Below, piece after piece: positions 1 to 8,622 of a DNA stretch of 64,000 bases (position 1 is its first letter; each line of letters opens with the position of its first letter). A program made the translations under genes and the position numbers. The DNA is taken from NCBI RefSeq assembly GCF_025699125.1, contig NZ_JAILWC010000003.1, forward strand, positions 248,001-312,000, read 5' to 3'. Below the pieces are notes generated by a model. That model was given only the letters and a program-made list of their open reading frames with translations, was not told the origin of the DNA and did no database searches. The stretch comes from Nitrosopumilus sp. GTDB lineage: Archaea; Thermoproteota; Nitrososphaeria; Nitrososphaerales; Nitrosopumilaceae.

Positions 1-254
1 TTAATGTAATCAATAGAGACTGCAATCATTGATGACATTACTGCTGCGACTGTTCCAATAATTATGTCACCTACTTGAGGAATTGATAGAAGTTTTGGAT
101 GTTTAATGCTGGCAATTCGTGTTGTCTTGTCAATATCTTTTTCACCTATGGTTGCTGCTCTTACCATATCGCCATCATCAAAGGTGTTATTTCCAGCCTC
201 ATATTCTTCAATAGATGCTATTTTATCTCCTGGAAATGTTGCATTTTCAGACAT
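1..254 (-). CDS. csl4: Exosome RNA-binding subunit Csl4 (5' part, runs off the window)
   Basis: Reading the minus strand from the ATG at 254 gives an open frame to the window edge that begins MSENATFPGDKIASIEEYE and continues through GVPQ-like turns (IPQVGDIIIGTVAAV). The N-terminal half matches the Csl4 N-terminal beta domain (PGD.I...EEYE.G..T), and the PQVGDIIIG segment is the usual entry into the S1 domain. Csl4 is the cap subunit that binds RNA on the archaeal exosome. A TATA-like stretch near position 283 would put the transcript start at about 257, so the mRNA is probably leaderless. The C-terminal S1 and zinc-ribbon parts lie outside the window, so the identification rests on about 84 residues. 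Confidence 0.8.
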   Translation of the reverse strand, partial: MSENATFPGDKIASIEEYEAGNNTFDDGDMVRAATIGEKDIDKTTRIASIKHPKLLSIPQVGDIIIGTVAAVMSSMIAVSIDYI

Positions 255-330
255 GCAGAGATTTTTGTTTTTATGATTATAATTGTTTGTGGTTTGAGCC
301 TCTTTCAGTATTTTTCACAAGTTCTGCTGA

Positions 331-1800
331 TTAGGAAAAAGGAGTAATCAAAACTAATCCAGGTTCATCTGGGACAAATTTAATCATGGCAATGTCTTTA
401 TCTAATACATTATTTTGAGACTCTAATTGATCAGGAATCTGACCATTTACTGTGACTAACATTTTTGATGCAACAAATTCTTTTGGAATGTATAATATTA
501 CATATTGTGGTTTATCAATAGAAAATGAGATCATTCCAATTTCAGGAATAAATTCAAAATTCGATACAACAGCAGGGCTTCGAATGTCAATCGTTTTAGT
601 ACCTTTGATGAACTGTGGTTGGAATTTCTCTCTGTTCTCTTTTGTTAGAGGATCATCTTCATATTTCTCTGAATCTTGAATCTCTAATCGCAATCCTTCA
701 ATGCAATAATTTCTTGTGTCTGGTTCTTCAATCAGGTTGCATAGTTCTTTTCCCTTTTCAAAATCATGGCTTGTGAAAAACGCAAGTGTTGTTCCAGTAG
801 ACATGCTGCATTCTACGTAATCATTTTTTTCAAGTTGCTTTGCATTACAAAGATTAGAAATCACATCCTTAGATATTCCGTCTCTTGTAAAGACATTATC
901 CGTATATTGCATCATAACACCTTTCACACATAAGATATCTTGATAAAACGACAAATCGTCACATGATTCTAATGAAGAGTTTAGATCATCTCCAAAATAA
1001 TGAACAAACCCGTGTCCCAAACCATGAATGCAGTCCTGGTAGTTTGAAGAACCTATCAAATCATCACATATTGTTTGATATGAATTTGGAAAAGATGCTT
1101 CAGATTCGCCAATATTGTGGAAATAAGATGCTAATACTCCATGAAAGTAGCCTCCTCTACACATAGTACCATCCATTCCTTGCAGGCTTTTTGTTACATC
1201 TCTAGTCTCATCGTATGCAACATGACCTATCTCATGAGATATAAAATGACAGTCATCTACCGTACCAATTTTCGATAGTGCTATTGACAATTCTAGTGCA
1301 TCCAAGTTATTTTTCTCACTCTTTACAAGTTTACCAAAAAACTGTGAATAGCAAACAAGACGTGATGTACTATCATCCATATATGCACATGTGTCTATGT
1401 CTTGAAGATATTTTGTAGCCAATATTTCTGAAGATAGTAAGGGGTTAGAATCATCAACATCCAAAATTCCATCATTGTCGTCATCCGTGTCTTTGTTTGA
1501 ACCCACTCCATCAAAATCAAAATCAGCCCAATCTAGGTGATCTGTGTCAAATTGATCAAGATAATCTGATGCCATGTCATTGTCATCATTAGTATCACAC
1601 TCATCACCCACTCCATCAAAATCAAAATCAGATTGATCCGAATTTACGTTTAAAGGACAATTATCAATAGAATCCATTACTCTGTCTTTATCAGTATCCG
1701 CAAATGTTGCAAATTCTGATAACAAAAAAGATACGCCAAGGGTAATTCCTACCAAAACAAGCAGGAATTTAATTTTCTTATCAACCGCAAAAGCTACCAT
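331..1800 (-). CDS. Secreted TSP3-repeat protein with a His/Cys-rich HEIGH domain
   Basis: 489 aa. Residues 10-30 form a signal peptide or signal anchor. Residues 35-120 carry thrombospondin type 3 calcium-binding repeats (DTDKDRVMDSIDNCP, DFDFDGVGDECD, DTDDDNDGILDVDDSNP). A Cys- and His-rich region follows that I do not recognise as a named family: CHFISHEIGH at 184-193, where HEIGH fits the HExxH zinc-metalloprotease pattern, FHGVLASYFH around 219-228, and CIHGLGHGFVH at 257-267. The C-terminal 90 residues look like an all-beta domain. The protein is probably extracellular and calcium-stabilised. Protease activity is only an inference from the HExxH pattern, and a non-catalytic metal site is equally possible. 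A TATA-like TTTAAAATATAGG on the minus strand (about 1827-1839) suggests a leaderless transcript. Confidence 0.75.
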   Translation of the reverse strand: MVAFAVDKKIKFLLVLVGITLGVSFLLSEFATFADTDKDRVMDSIDNCPLNVNSDQSDFDFDGVGDECDTNDDNDMASDYLDQFDTDHLDWADFDFDGVGSNKDTDDDNDGILDVDDSNPLLSSEILATKYLQDIDTCAYMDDSTSRLVCYSQFFGKLVKSEKNNLDALELSIALSKIGTVDDCHFISHEIGHVAYDETRDVTKSLQGMDGTMCRGGYFHGVLASYFHNIGESEASFPNSYQTICDDLIGSSNYQDCIHGLGHGFVHYFGDDLNSSLESCDDLSFYQDILCVKGVMMQYTDNVFTRDGISKDVISNLCNAKQLEKNDYVECSMSTGTTLAFFTSHDFEKGKELCNLIEEPDTRNYCIEGLRLEIQDSEKYEDDPLTKENREKFQPQFIKGTKTIDIRSPAVVSNFEFIPEIGMISFSIDKPQYVILYIPKEFVASKMLVTVNGQIPDQLESQNNVLDKDIAMIKFVPDEPGLVLITPFS

Positions 1801-1989
1801 TGGAGATGATTCGGTATGGCATTCCCTATATTTTAAATCATATGATAAAACTACTTTCTAGATATCATCTATAAACAAGAAATCATGTATCTCCTATGAT
1901 AGTTGAAGTACACGATACAAGTCATTTTCTTTATGATAATCTGACAGAACTTTGGCAAATCATATATCCAGAAAAAGTTTGAAATAATC

Positions 1990-3069
1990 ATGAAAGCTCT
2001 AGTATATGACGAGTATACCGCAGATGACGACTTTTCCAAAATCTTAAAAATTAAAGATCTCCCCTTACCTAAACCAAAATCTAATGAAGTAATTTTCAAA
2101 GTAAACGCAGCAGCATTAAACTATGATGATATTTGGGGAATGAGGGGAAAACCATTAGCTATCCCATTACCTCACATTTCTGGAACAGATGCTGCAGGTG
2201 AAGTAATTGAAGTAGGTAAGGATGTAAAAAACATCAAAGTCGGTGATAGAGTAGTCTCTCATGGAAATATGTCATGCAGAGTTTGCAAAGCATGTACTGA
2301 TGGGCGAGAATATGATTGCAGAAAGCGAGCAATATGGGGTTTTGAAACAGGTCCACTTTGGGGTGGCTACTGTGAATATACTCATCTTCCAGAAGTAAAT
2401 GTTGTAAAAATCCCTGACGGTGTTTCATATGATGAGGCAGCAGCTGCTTCAATGACTTTGTTAACATCATGGCATATGTTGGTGGGAAGGGCAAAAATTC
2501 AACCAGGACAGATTGTTTTGATTATGGGTGGAAGTTCAGGTGTTGGAAACTATGGAATCCAAATTGCAAAACTTTTTGGATGTACTGTAATTGCTACTGC
2601 CAGTCCTGACAAATTGGATAAACTATTGGAACTAGGAGCCGATTTTGCAGTAGATCATAGAAAAGAAGACTGGCATAAAGAAGTTAGATCAATTGCAAAA
2701 AAAATTCCAAAACAATATGGGGATGTTTCTGGAGTTGATGTGATTTTTGAGCATATTGGCGGTACTCATTGGAACAAAGAACTCACCCTGTTAAATTATG
2801 GTGGAACCATTGTCACCACTGGCGCAACCACAGGCTATGATGCAAAAACTGATCTTCGTCATATTTTCTTTAAGGGAATTAACATTTTAGGCTCTACTCA
2901 AGGAACTAGATCTGAATTAGAACAAGGTCTCTACTGGATGTCACAAGGAAAAATAAAATCTGTAATTGATTCGGTATTTCCATTGGAAGAAGCCGCAGAA
3001 GCTCACAGAAAGATGCTTACAGGTAAAGGACTATTTGGAAAAATCATTATGAGACCAAATTCTGATTAA
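1990..3069 (+). CDS. Zinc-type MDR dehydrogenase / enoyl reductase-like oxidoreductase
   Basis: 359 aa, the full length of a medium-chain dehydrogenase/reductase. A GroES-like domain is followed by a Rossmann domain with GGSSGVGNYG near residue 175. Cysteines C96, C99, C102 and C110 (SCRVCKACTDGREYDC) form the structural zinc lobe. The usual catalytic-zinc Cys near residue 40 is absent; instead the protein has LNYDDIWG (43-50), reminiscent of crotonyl-/acryloyl-CoA reductases. That makes an enoyl-CoA reductase role in the 3-hydroxypropionate/4-hydroxybutyrate cycle possible, but this is inference; quinone oxidoreductase or alcohol dehydrogenase are the alternatives. A TATA-like CATATATCC lies about 25 nt before the start. 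The TPR gene follows after 2 nt, so they are probably co-transcribed. Confidence 0.85.
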   Translation: MKALVYDEYTADDDFSKILKIKDLPLPKPKSNEVIFKVNAAALNYDDIWGMRGKPLAIPLPHISGTDAAGEVIEVGKDVKNIKVGDRVVSHGNMSCRVCKACTDGREYDCRKRAIWGFETGPLWGGYCEYTHLPEVNVVKIPDGVSYDEAAAASMTLLTSWHMLVGRAKIQPGQIVLIMGGSSGVGNYGIQIAKLFGCTVIATASPDKLDKLLELGADFAVDHRKEDWHKEVRSIAKKIPKQYGDVSGVDVIFEHIGGTHWNKELTLLNYGGTIVTTGATTGYDAKTDLRHIFFKGINILGSTQGTRSELEQGLYWMSQGKIKSVIDSVFPLEEAAEAHRKMLTGKGLFGKIIMRPNSD

Positions 3070-3071
3070 TA

Positions 3072-3671
3072 ATGACTGATCCTAAAATAGATTCAATCTT
3101 AGATGAAGGTAATAGATTATTTTTACAAGGAAAACTAAAAGAAGCAATTATCTACTATGATGAAATTTTAAATGAAAATCCTTTGCATCTTAGCTCTCTT
3201 AACAATAAGGGATATGCTCTGAGCAAACTCAAGGATTATGAAAATGCTATGAAGTGTTATGATGCTGCATTACAAATATTCCCTGATGATCTTTCAGTCT
3301 TGATTAACAAAGTTTCATCATTTCGTAAACTGGGAAATTTTTCCAAAGCTCTATCACTTTGTGATGAAATTCTAAAAAATAATCCAAATTATAACATTGC
3401 ATTATACCATAAAGAACGAATTTTATTCTCTATGGGAAAATTTGATGAGTCTATTTTATGTTGCAATAGTATATTGAATGATTATCCTAATAATGGTGAT
3501 GTCTTGTTTGATAAATCCTGTAATCTTGCAATGCTTTCCAAAATAGATGAAGCACTTGATATGCTTGAGTATGCAATATCTCAAGGATTGCAATACAAAA
3601 TCAAGGCTAAAAAATCCAAATCCTTTGAAAAATTATTTGATAATTCTAGATTCAACAGTATGGTAATGTGA
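3072..3671 (+). CDS. Tetratricopeptide repeat protein
   Basis: 199 aa composed almost wholly of 34-residue TPR units, for example GNRLFLQGKLKEAIIYYDE, then NNKGYALSKLKDYENAMKCY, and further copies to about residue 175. No signal peptide or membrane segment is visible, so it is a cytoplasmic protein-protein interaction scaffold. It starts 2 nt after the dehydrogenase stop and is probably translated from the same mRNA. Its stop abuts the convergent dph2 stop at 3672. The partner is unknown. Confidence 0.85.
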   Translation: MTDPKIDSILDEGNRLFLQGKLKEAIIYYDEILNENPLHLSSLNNKGYALSKLKDYENAMKCYDAALQIFPDDLSVLINKVSSFRKLGNFSKALSLCDEILKNNPNYNIALYHKERILFSMGKFDESILCCNSILNDYPNNGDVLFDKSCNLAMLSKIDEALDMLEYAISQGLQYKIKAKKSKSFEKLFDNSRFNSMVM

Positions 3672-4667
3672 TTACAACCAATGTGGGATCTCTAGATATT
3701 CTTCAATGCTTTCGTTTCGTAAAATTTTAAGAAGCGCATTTGCTTGTGGTGAAGATAAAACTGGTTTGTCAAACTGATTATCCGTAGAGATTCTCGGGCA
3801 TGCCACTTGAACAAAAGCATCTATTCCTTTAAGATTTTGTAATCTATCATTAGTAATATCTGTCAAACCAAATAACTGAACTTTCTTGCCTTCTTTCTCT
3901 AGCTCTTTTTTGATCTTTAAAGCAAACACTTTGGATAACTGTCCTTCTTTGAGTCCCACAATTACCCCAAATGTCTTTGCTTCAGCTGCTTTGTATATTG
4001 CAAGAGTTGCTTTCTTTTTTAATTTTTGAGCAAATTCGGTAATTTCTCTTACTTCATTAAAGTAAGGATCTAAAATGTATGTTGGTAAATTAGTTGATAG
4101 TGCAATTCCTGCTGCATGAAAATTACTTTGTCCTAAAAACACATAGGCATCAACTTCTTTTTTTAGTTCTGATGCAGGGTAAAACTCACAACCAAACACT
4201 TGACCGTCATTTAGTTGCCCCTTGCCTTTTCCGATTTTTACTTTGATTCCATTTTCTGTTAAAATTTTTTCAACTTTGTCTACTTGATGTAAGTGTTGGC
4301 TGTCTGTGACCAATGAAATAGTTTTTCCTTTTAATATTTCTGGGCATTTTTTTGCAACGCTGTCAAACTCTACATCATCATACGCGTCAATTAAAACAAG
4401 ATTTTTTTCTAATGATTCAGTGTTAATTGTGTGTCCTATGTTGAATTGGATTTCTGCTCCAAGCACTTTGGAACCATTTGTATTGAGATCACATGTCCCC
4501 CATGTGGTATCTGCTAAAACATAAGCTGGAATTCCAAATTTCTCTGATATTTTCATGGCAGTTTCTTGAACCTGAGGCAAAATTCCATCCGGACCATTTA
4601 ATGAAACTGAAGATGGATTTTTCTTCTCAATTTCTTTGAAAATTCTTTCTTCATCTATTATGATCAA
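3672..4667 (-). CDS. dph2: 2-(3-amino-3-carboxypropyl)histidine synthase (diphthamide step 1)
   Basis: 331 aa. Archaeal Dph2 is a homodimeric, noncanonical radical-SAM enzyme that transfers the 3-amino-3-carboxypropyl group of SAM to the histidine of elongation factor aEF-2. The three cluster cysteines are all present: C59 (WGTCDLN), C160 (FGCEFYP) and C290 (VACPRIS), one in each domain, with spacing very close to the family. The N-terminal SLNGPDGIL and the GQSNFHAAG loop are also typical. It is convergent with the TPR gene and divergent from tiaS. The family assignment is firm. Confidence 0.95.
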   Translation of the reverse strand: MIIIDEERIFKEIEKKNPSSVSLNGPDGILPQVQETAMKISEKFGIPAYVLADTTWGTCDLNTNGSKVLGAEIQFNIGHTINTESLEKNLVLIDAYDDVEFDSVAKKCPEILKGKTISLVTDSQHLHQVDKVEKILTENGIKVKIGKGKGQLNDGQVFGCEFYPASELKKEVDAYVFLGQSNFHAAGIALSTNLPTYILDPYFNEVREITEFAQKLKKKATLAIYKAAEAKTFGVIVGLKEGQLSKVFALKIKKELEKEGKKVQLFGLTDITNDRLQNLKGIDAFVQVACPRISTDNQFDKPVLSSPQANALLKILRNESIEEYLEIPHWL

Positions 4668-4749
4668 TTCAGCTTGGAATCTGACTTTATTAATTTAAAT
4701 CAACTGAACCATCCAACAACTAAAAATGCCTTAATTATCAAAGTGAAAT

Positions 4750-6090
4750 GTGGAAAAAGAAACCATTCTAAATATTGGGTTTGATGACACTGATTCACCC
4801 CAAGGAATGTGTACTACGTTTCTAGCCTACAAAATTGTTGATTTACTCAAAAAACAAAAAACTGAATTTCTTGATTTTCCAAGATTAATACGATTTAATC
4901 CTAACATTCCTTGGAAAACTAGAGGCAATGGAGCAGTTTCTATGAAAATTAAGACAAAAAACCCATCCAATGTTAAAAGCCAAGTCAAAAATCTTGTTTC
5001 AAAATATTCTGATGTTAAAAATGGTGCCAATCCTGGCTTGGTATTTTTTGAAAGTGAAACAATTCCATCTGATTTTATTGATTTCAGCAACTTGGCTTTG
5101 TGGAGATTAATTAATAGAAACAATGCAAAAAAATTTGCTAAAAAAAATCATCTTGAATTTTTTTACAAAGGAAACGGTCAAGGATTGGTTGGTGCAATTG
5201 GTGCAATCGGATATGATTTTCATGATCATACATTAGAGCTTTTGAGCTATCGCAAAAGATCCAAATTTGGAAAAGAAAGAAAAATTTCTCCAGACAGTGT
5301 AAAGATTATGCAGGAAAAAACTTTGCCAAATACATTTAACAGTTTTGATACGAAGAAAGGACGAGTTTTGATTACGCCACATGGACCCGATCCTGTTTTT
5401 TATGGTGTTAGAGGAGAAAATGTTGATTCACTTCTTTATGCCACTAAGATTCTAAAAAGTGAGGAAAAATTAGACGGGTACATGATATTCAAATCTAATC
5501 AAGGAACTGGAGATCATCTAAAAAATGAATTGACTTTTGAGAACATGTCACCTTATGCTTCAGGAAAAATTACTGGAATGGTGTCAAATACCCCTAAAAC
5601 TGTTAAAGGAGGACATGTATTTTTTAAAATTAATTCAAATGATCATGAACTTTGGTGTGCAGTTTACAAACCAACTGGAATTACTACTATTGCTTCAAAC
5701 TTGATTAAAGGAGACAAAGTCTGTGTAGGTGGCGGAGTAAGAAAAGCCTCTAAAAACTTTCCACGCATAATTAATCTTGAATTTATTGATGTCATCCACC
5801 TTGAAAAAAAACTTGTAACATCAAACCCTCTTTGCAAAAAATGTAATAAAAAGATGAAATCTAAAGGAAAGAATCAAGGATTTCAGTGTATCCGATGCGG
5901 GAAAAAAGCTTTGAGTAAGACTAGCAATGAAGTTTCAAGAAAAATCCAAAAAAAATTGTATATTCCAAAAATGTCTGCCCATAGGCATCTTACAAGACCA
6001 TCACAACGAGTGGGATTAATCAACAAATCCACAAAATTTGACGAATCTCAATTATGGTTTTGTGTTTATAGAAACTATAGCGGGGAGTAG
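4750..6090 (+). CDS. tiaS: tRNA(Ile2) 2-agmatinylcytidine synthetase TiaS
   Basis: 446 aa. TiaS converts C34 of the CAU-anticodon tRNA-Ile to agmatidine using ATP and agmatine, so that it reads AUA. The N-terminal GFDDTDSPQGMCT (residues 10-22) is the family signature. An OB-fold region follows at about 270-350, and a zinc ribbon with C362, C365, C380 and C383 lies near the C-terminus. The start is GTG at 4750; the ATG at 4748 is out of frame. Its last 12 nt overlap the 3' end of the initiator tRNA gene on the opposite strand, an unusual CDS/tRNA overlap. The tRNA it overlaps also has a CAU anticodon but is an initiator, not the TiaS substrate. Confidence 0.95.
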   Translation: MEKETILNIGFDDTDSPQGMCTTFLAYKIVDLLKKQKTEFLDFPRLIRFNPNIPWKTRGNGAVSMKIKTKNPSNVKSQVKNLVSKYSDVKNGANPGLVFFESETIPSDFIDFSNLALWRLINRNNAKKFAKKNHLEFFYKGNGQGLVGAIGAIGYDFHDHTLELLSYRKRSKFGKERKISPDSVKIMQEKTLPNTFNSFDTKKGRVLITPHGPDPVFYGVRGENVDSLLYATKILKSEEKLDGYMIFKSNQGTGDHLKNELTFENMSPYASGKITGMVSNTPKTVKGGHVFFKINSNDHELWCAVYKPTGITTIASNLIKGDKVCVGGGVRKASKNFPRIINLEFIDVIHLEKKLVTSNPLCKKCNKKMKSKGKNQGFQCIRCGKKALSKTSNEVSRKIQKKLYIPKMSAHRHLTRPSQRVGLINKSTKFDESQLWFCVYRNYSGE

Positions 6091-6167
6091 ATTTGAACTA
6101 CTGAACTGCGGGTTATGAGCCCGCCGGGATGACCTAGCCCTAATTAGTCTGGCTTCCCCACCCCGCT
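6079..6167 (-). tRNA. Initiator tRNA-Met (CAT) with a D-loop intron
   Basis: Minus strand. The acceptor AGCGGGG pairs with CCCCGCT (A1-U72, typical of archaeal initiators). The anticodon arm is GCGGG-CTCATAA-CCCGC; its three consecutive G-C pairs (GGG/CCC) and CAT anticodon mark an initiator. The T-arm is AGTAG-TTCAAAT-CTACT. The D-stem GGGA/TCCC encloses 25 nt instead of about 10, which is explained by a 15-nt intron at 6134-6148. Spliced length is 74 nt. CCA is not encoded. The 3' end overlaps the tiaS coding end by 12 nt. Confidence 0.92.
6134..6148 (-). other. 15-nt non-canonical tRNA intron in the D-loop
   Basis: Within the initiator tRNA the minus-strand D-loop can be parsed as AGCC + AGA + CTAATTAG + GGCT + AGG + TCA. 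AGCC pairs with GGCT (4 bp) between two 3-nt bulges, AGA and AGG, which is the exact 3-4-3 bulge-helix-bulge recognised by the archaeal splicing endonuclease. Cutting after the second bulge base on each side removes 15 nt and leaves AGCCAGGTCA, a normal 10-nt initiator D-loop. Confidence 0.8.
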
Positions 6168-6249
6168 GAACATAAAAGAAGTCCAGCCGTATATACGCTT
6201 TATTAAAATCTTGAAAGTAATTAATAGGATTTGAAAAGGTAATCTTTTT

Positions 6250-7341
6250 GTGGATAAAAAAATCCAAATCATTGCAATAGTTGGAGCTATAATATTTTCA
6301 GTATTGGTTTTAACGTCACCATCTGATCCTATACCTTTACCAAAACCAATTTCTAATTCTCAAAATGATTTTGTTGTTATTTTAGCTGAAAAACTTGACA
6401 AACCTCGTGCAATTGCAGTTTATGAAAATAGAATTTTTGTTACAGAAAAAGATGGATTAATTAGAGTAGTTCAAGATGGAAATCTGTTAGAATCACCACT
6501 GGCTGCATTTCGTCCAGCTAATGTGTTTGATGGAGGATTACTAGGAATTGCACTTCATCCAAATTTTCCAAATAATCATTTCCTCTATGTATTTTTAACA
6601 TATGAAGAGGACGGAGAATTGTGGAATAAAATTATTCGAATAACTGAATCAGAAAACAAACTACAAGATGCTGAAACCATACTTGATAAAATCCCTGGCT
6701 CTTCATTTACAAATGGCGGTTTTATAAAATTTGGACCCGATGAAAAATTATACGTTGGCACTGGCACGATTTCTGATGCATCTCATCTTCCCCAGGATCT
6801 TAATTCTTTGTCTGGAAAAATATTAAGACTAAATGATGATGGAACAATTCCTGATGATAATCCGTTTTCAGATTCGCCAGTTTATTCCTTGGGACACAGA
6901 AATCCTCAAGGGATGACTTGGGATGATAAAGGAAATCTGTATGTATCTGAATTCGGACCTGAAAAAAATGATGAGATCAATATGATCAAAGCCGGAAAAA
7001 ACTATGGATGGCCTGAGCAAGAATGCTCAGGTGATGTAAATTTTGAAGATGCCGTTCTTTGTTATGATCCAAGCATAGAGCCTGGTGGAATCCTGTTTTA
7101 CACTGGAGATAAACTTGATTTTGAGTTTCCATTTATTATGGCATCTATGAGATCTGCCAATCTTTATCAGGTTGATTTTGAGGAAGGGTTGAGCTCACAA
7201 AAATCTATTCTTAGCGGAATTGGAAGAGTTCGCGATGTTGTAGAGGGCGATGATGGGAGTCTTTATGTAATTACTTCAAATACTGATGGAAAAGGTTTTC
7301 CAGATAGAACGGATGATAAATTGTTAAGGATACTAAAATAA
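6250..7341 (+). CDS. PQQ-dependent sugar dehydrogenase-like beta-propeller, membrane-anchored
   Basis: 363 aa starting at GTG. Residues 5-25 are a hydrophobic signal anchor (IIAIVGAIIFSVLVL). The rest matches the glucose/sorbosone dehydrogenase (YliI/Asd) propeller: LDKPRAIAVYENRIFVTEK, GLLGIALHPNFPNNHFLYV, NGGFIKFGPDEKLYVGTG, LGHRNPQGMTWD, EFGPEKNDEINMI and GKNYGWPE. These enzymes are extracellular quinoproteins, but many archaeal homologues have no known substrate and no PQQ synthesis genes nearby, so the reaction is unproven. HMG-CoA reductase follows after 1 nt. Confidence 0.85.
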   Translation: MDKKIQIIAIVGAIIFSVLVLTSPSDPIPLPKPISNSQNDFVVILAEKLDKPRAIAVYENRIFVTEKDGLIRVVQDGNLLESPLAAFRPANVFDGGLLGIALHPNFPNNHFLYVFLTYEEDGELWNKIIRITESENKLQDAETILDKIPGSSFTNGGFIKFGPDEKLYVGTGTISDASHLPQDLNSLSGKILRLNDDGTIPDDNPFSDSPVYSLGHRNPQGMTWDDKGNLYVSEFGPEKNDEINMIKAGKNYGWPEQECSGDVNFEDAVLCYDPSIEPGGILFYTGDKLDFEFPFIMASMRSANLYQVDFEEGLSSQKSILSGIGRVRDVVEGDDGSLYVITSNTDGKGFPDRTDDKLLRILK

Positions 7342-7342
7342 A

Positions 7343-8599
7343 ATGGCAGACTCGTCAATCTCAAAATTATTTGAAAAGTCAAGAAAAGAAAGACTGGACA
7401 TCGTTGCAAATTTTGCAAATCTTTCTAATGATGAAATTAAAATTTTAGAAAATGAAAACGGTGGGATTTCATTTGATAAAGCAGATAAAATGGTTGAAAA
7501 TGCTATTGGAACATTTTCATTGCCATTAGGTATTGCAACAAATTTCAAGATTAATGGCAAAGATTACATTATTCCAATGGTAATAGAAGAACCATCTGTA
7601 ATTGCAGCAGCTTCCAAGGGAGCAAAAGTTGCACGAATTAAAGGTGGATTTGAAGTTTCAGCAATTGAATCATACAGTATTGGTCAAATACAAGTTTTAG
7701 ATGTTGATATTCCAACAGCAATCAAGCAAATTGAAAATTCATCAGATGAAATTTTAAAATTAGCAAATTCCAAAAGTAACACGTTGTCTAAAATGGGAAA
7801 GGGCGCAAAAGAGATTTCATGTAAAGAAATTGATACACCATCTGGAAAAATGCTCATTGTTGAACTCTTAATTGATGTTGGAGATGCAATGGGTGCAAAC
7901 GTTACAAATACGATGTGCGAAGCTGTTTCACCATTAATTGAAAATATTTCGGGAGGAAGAACATTGCTTCGTATTCTATCAAACTATTCTACTAGAAGAA
8001 TTGCAAAAGCCCGAGCAATATTTGAAAAGGATGCAGTTGGAGGAGAAGAAGTAGTTGACAATATTATTTTGGCATATGAATTTGCTGACAATGATGTGTA
8101 TAGAGCAGTTACTCATAACAAAGGAATCATGAATGGAATTGTTGCAGTTGCAAATGCAGTTGGTCAAGACAGCAGAGCCATTGAGGCTGCCGCAAATGCG
8201 TATGCTGCTGAATCTGGAAGATATCGTTCCCTTAGTAAGTGGAGTAAAGATGATGAGGGAAATTTAATTGGAACTTTGGAGATTCCACTATCTGTTGGAA
8301 TAGTTGGTGGAATAGCAAATGTCCATCCTGTGGCAAAGGTTTGCACCAAAATTCTAGGTGTTTCATCAGCACAAGAACTTGCATGTATAATTACTGCTAC
8401 AGGATTGGCTCAAAATTATAGTGCCATCCGTGCTCTTTCAACTGAAGGAATTCAGAAAGGTCACATGCGTCTTCATGCTAGGAATCTTGCAGCTGCTGTG
8501 GGAGCTACTACTGAACAAATTGATGATATTGTTCAAAAAATGATTCAAGAAAAGAAAATTTCACTTGATAGGGCTAAAGAGTTACTTGAGCAAATTTAA
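7343..8599 (+). CDS. hmgA: Hydroxymethylglutaryl-CoA reductase, class II type
   Basis: 418 aa. The enzyme reduces HMG-CoA to mevalonate for archaeal isoprenoid ether lipids. Catalytic residues align by motif with the class II enzymes: E83 in VIEEPSVIAAAS, K260 in HNKGIMNG, D276 in VGQDSRAIE, and the late His in QKGHMRLHARN (about 374). The DAMGANVTNT cofactor-loop motif lies at 181-190. The class II character (compact, without the class I N-terminal membrane region) is noteworthy because it resembles bacterial degradative enzymes. Context here is biosynthetic: no mevalonate catabolism is evident. It is 1 nt from the upstream propeller gene. Confidence 0.93.
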   Translation: MADSSISKLFEKSRKERLDIVANFANLSNDEIKILENENGGISFDKADKMVENAIGTFSLPLGIATNFKINGKDYIIPMVIEEPSVIAAASKGAKVARIKGGFEVSAIESYSIGQIQVLDVDIPTAIKQIENSSDEILKLANSKSNTLSKMGKGAKEISCKEIDTPSGKMLIVELLIDVGDAMGANVTNTMCEAVSPLIENISGGRTLLRILSNYSTRRIAKARAIFEKDAVGGEEVVDNIILAYEFADNDVYRAVTHNKGIMNGIVAVANAVGQDSRAIEAAANAYAAESGRYRSLSKWSKDDEGNLIGTLEIPLSVGIVGGIANVHPVAKVCTKILGVSSAQELACIITATGLAQNYSAIRALSTEGIQKGHMRLHARNLAAAVGATTEQIDDIVQKMIQEKKISLDRAKELLEQI

Positions 8600-8622
8600 A
8601 CATGAGATTATATAGATAAAAA

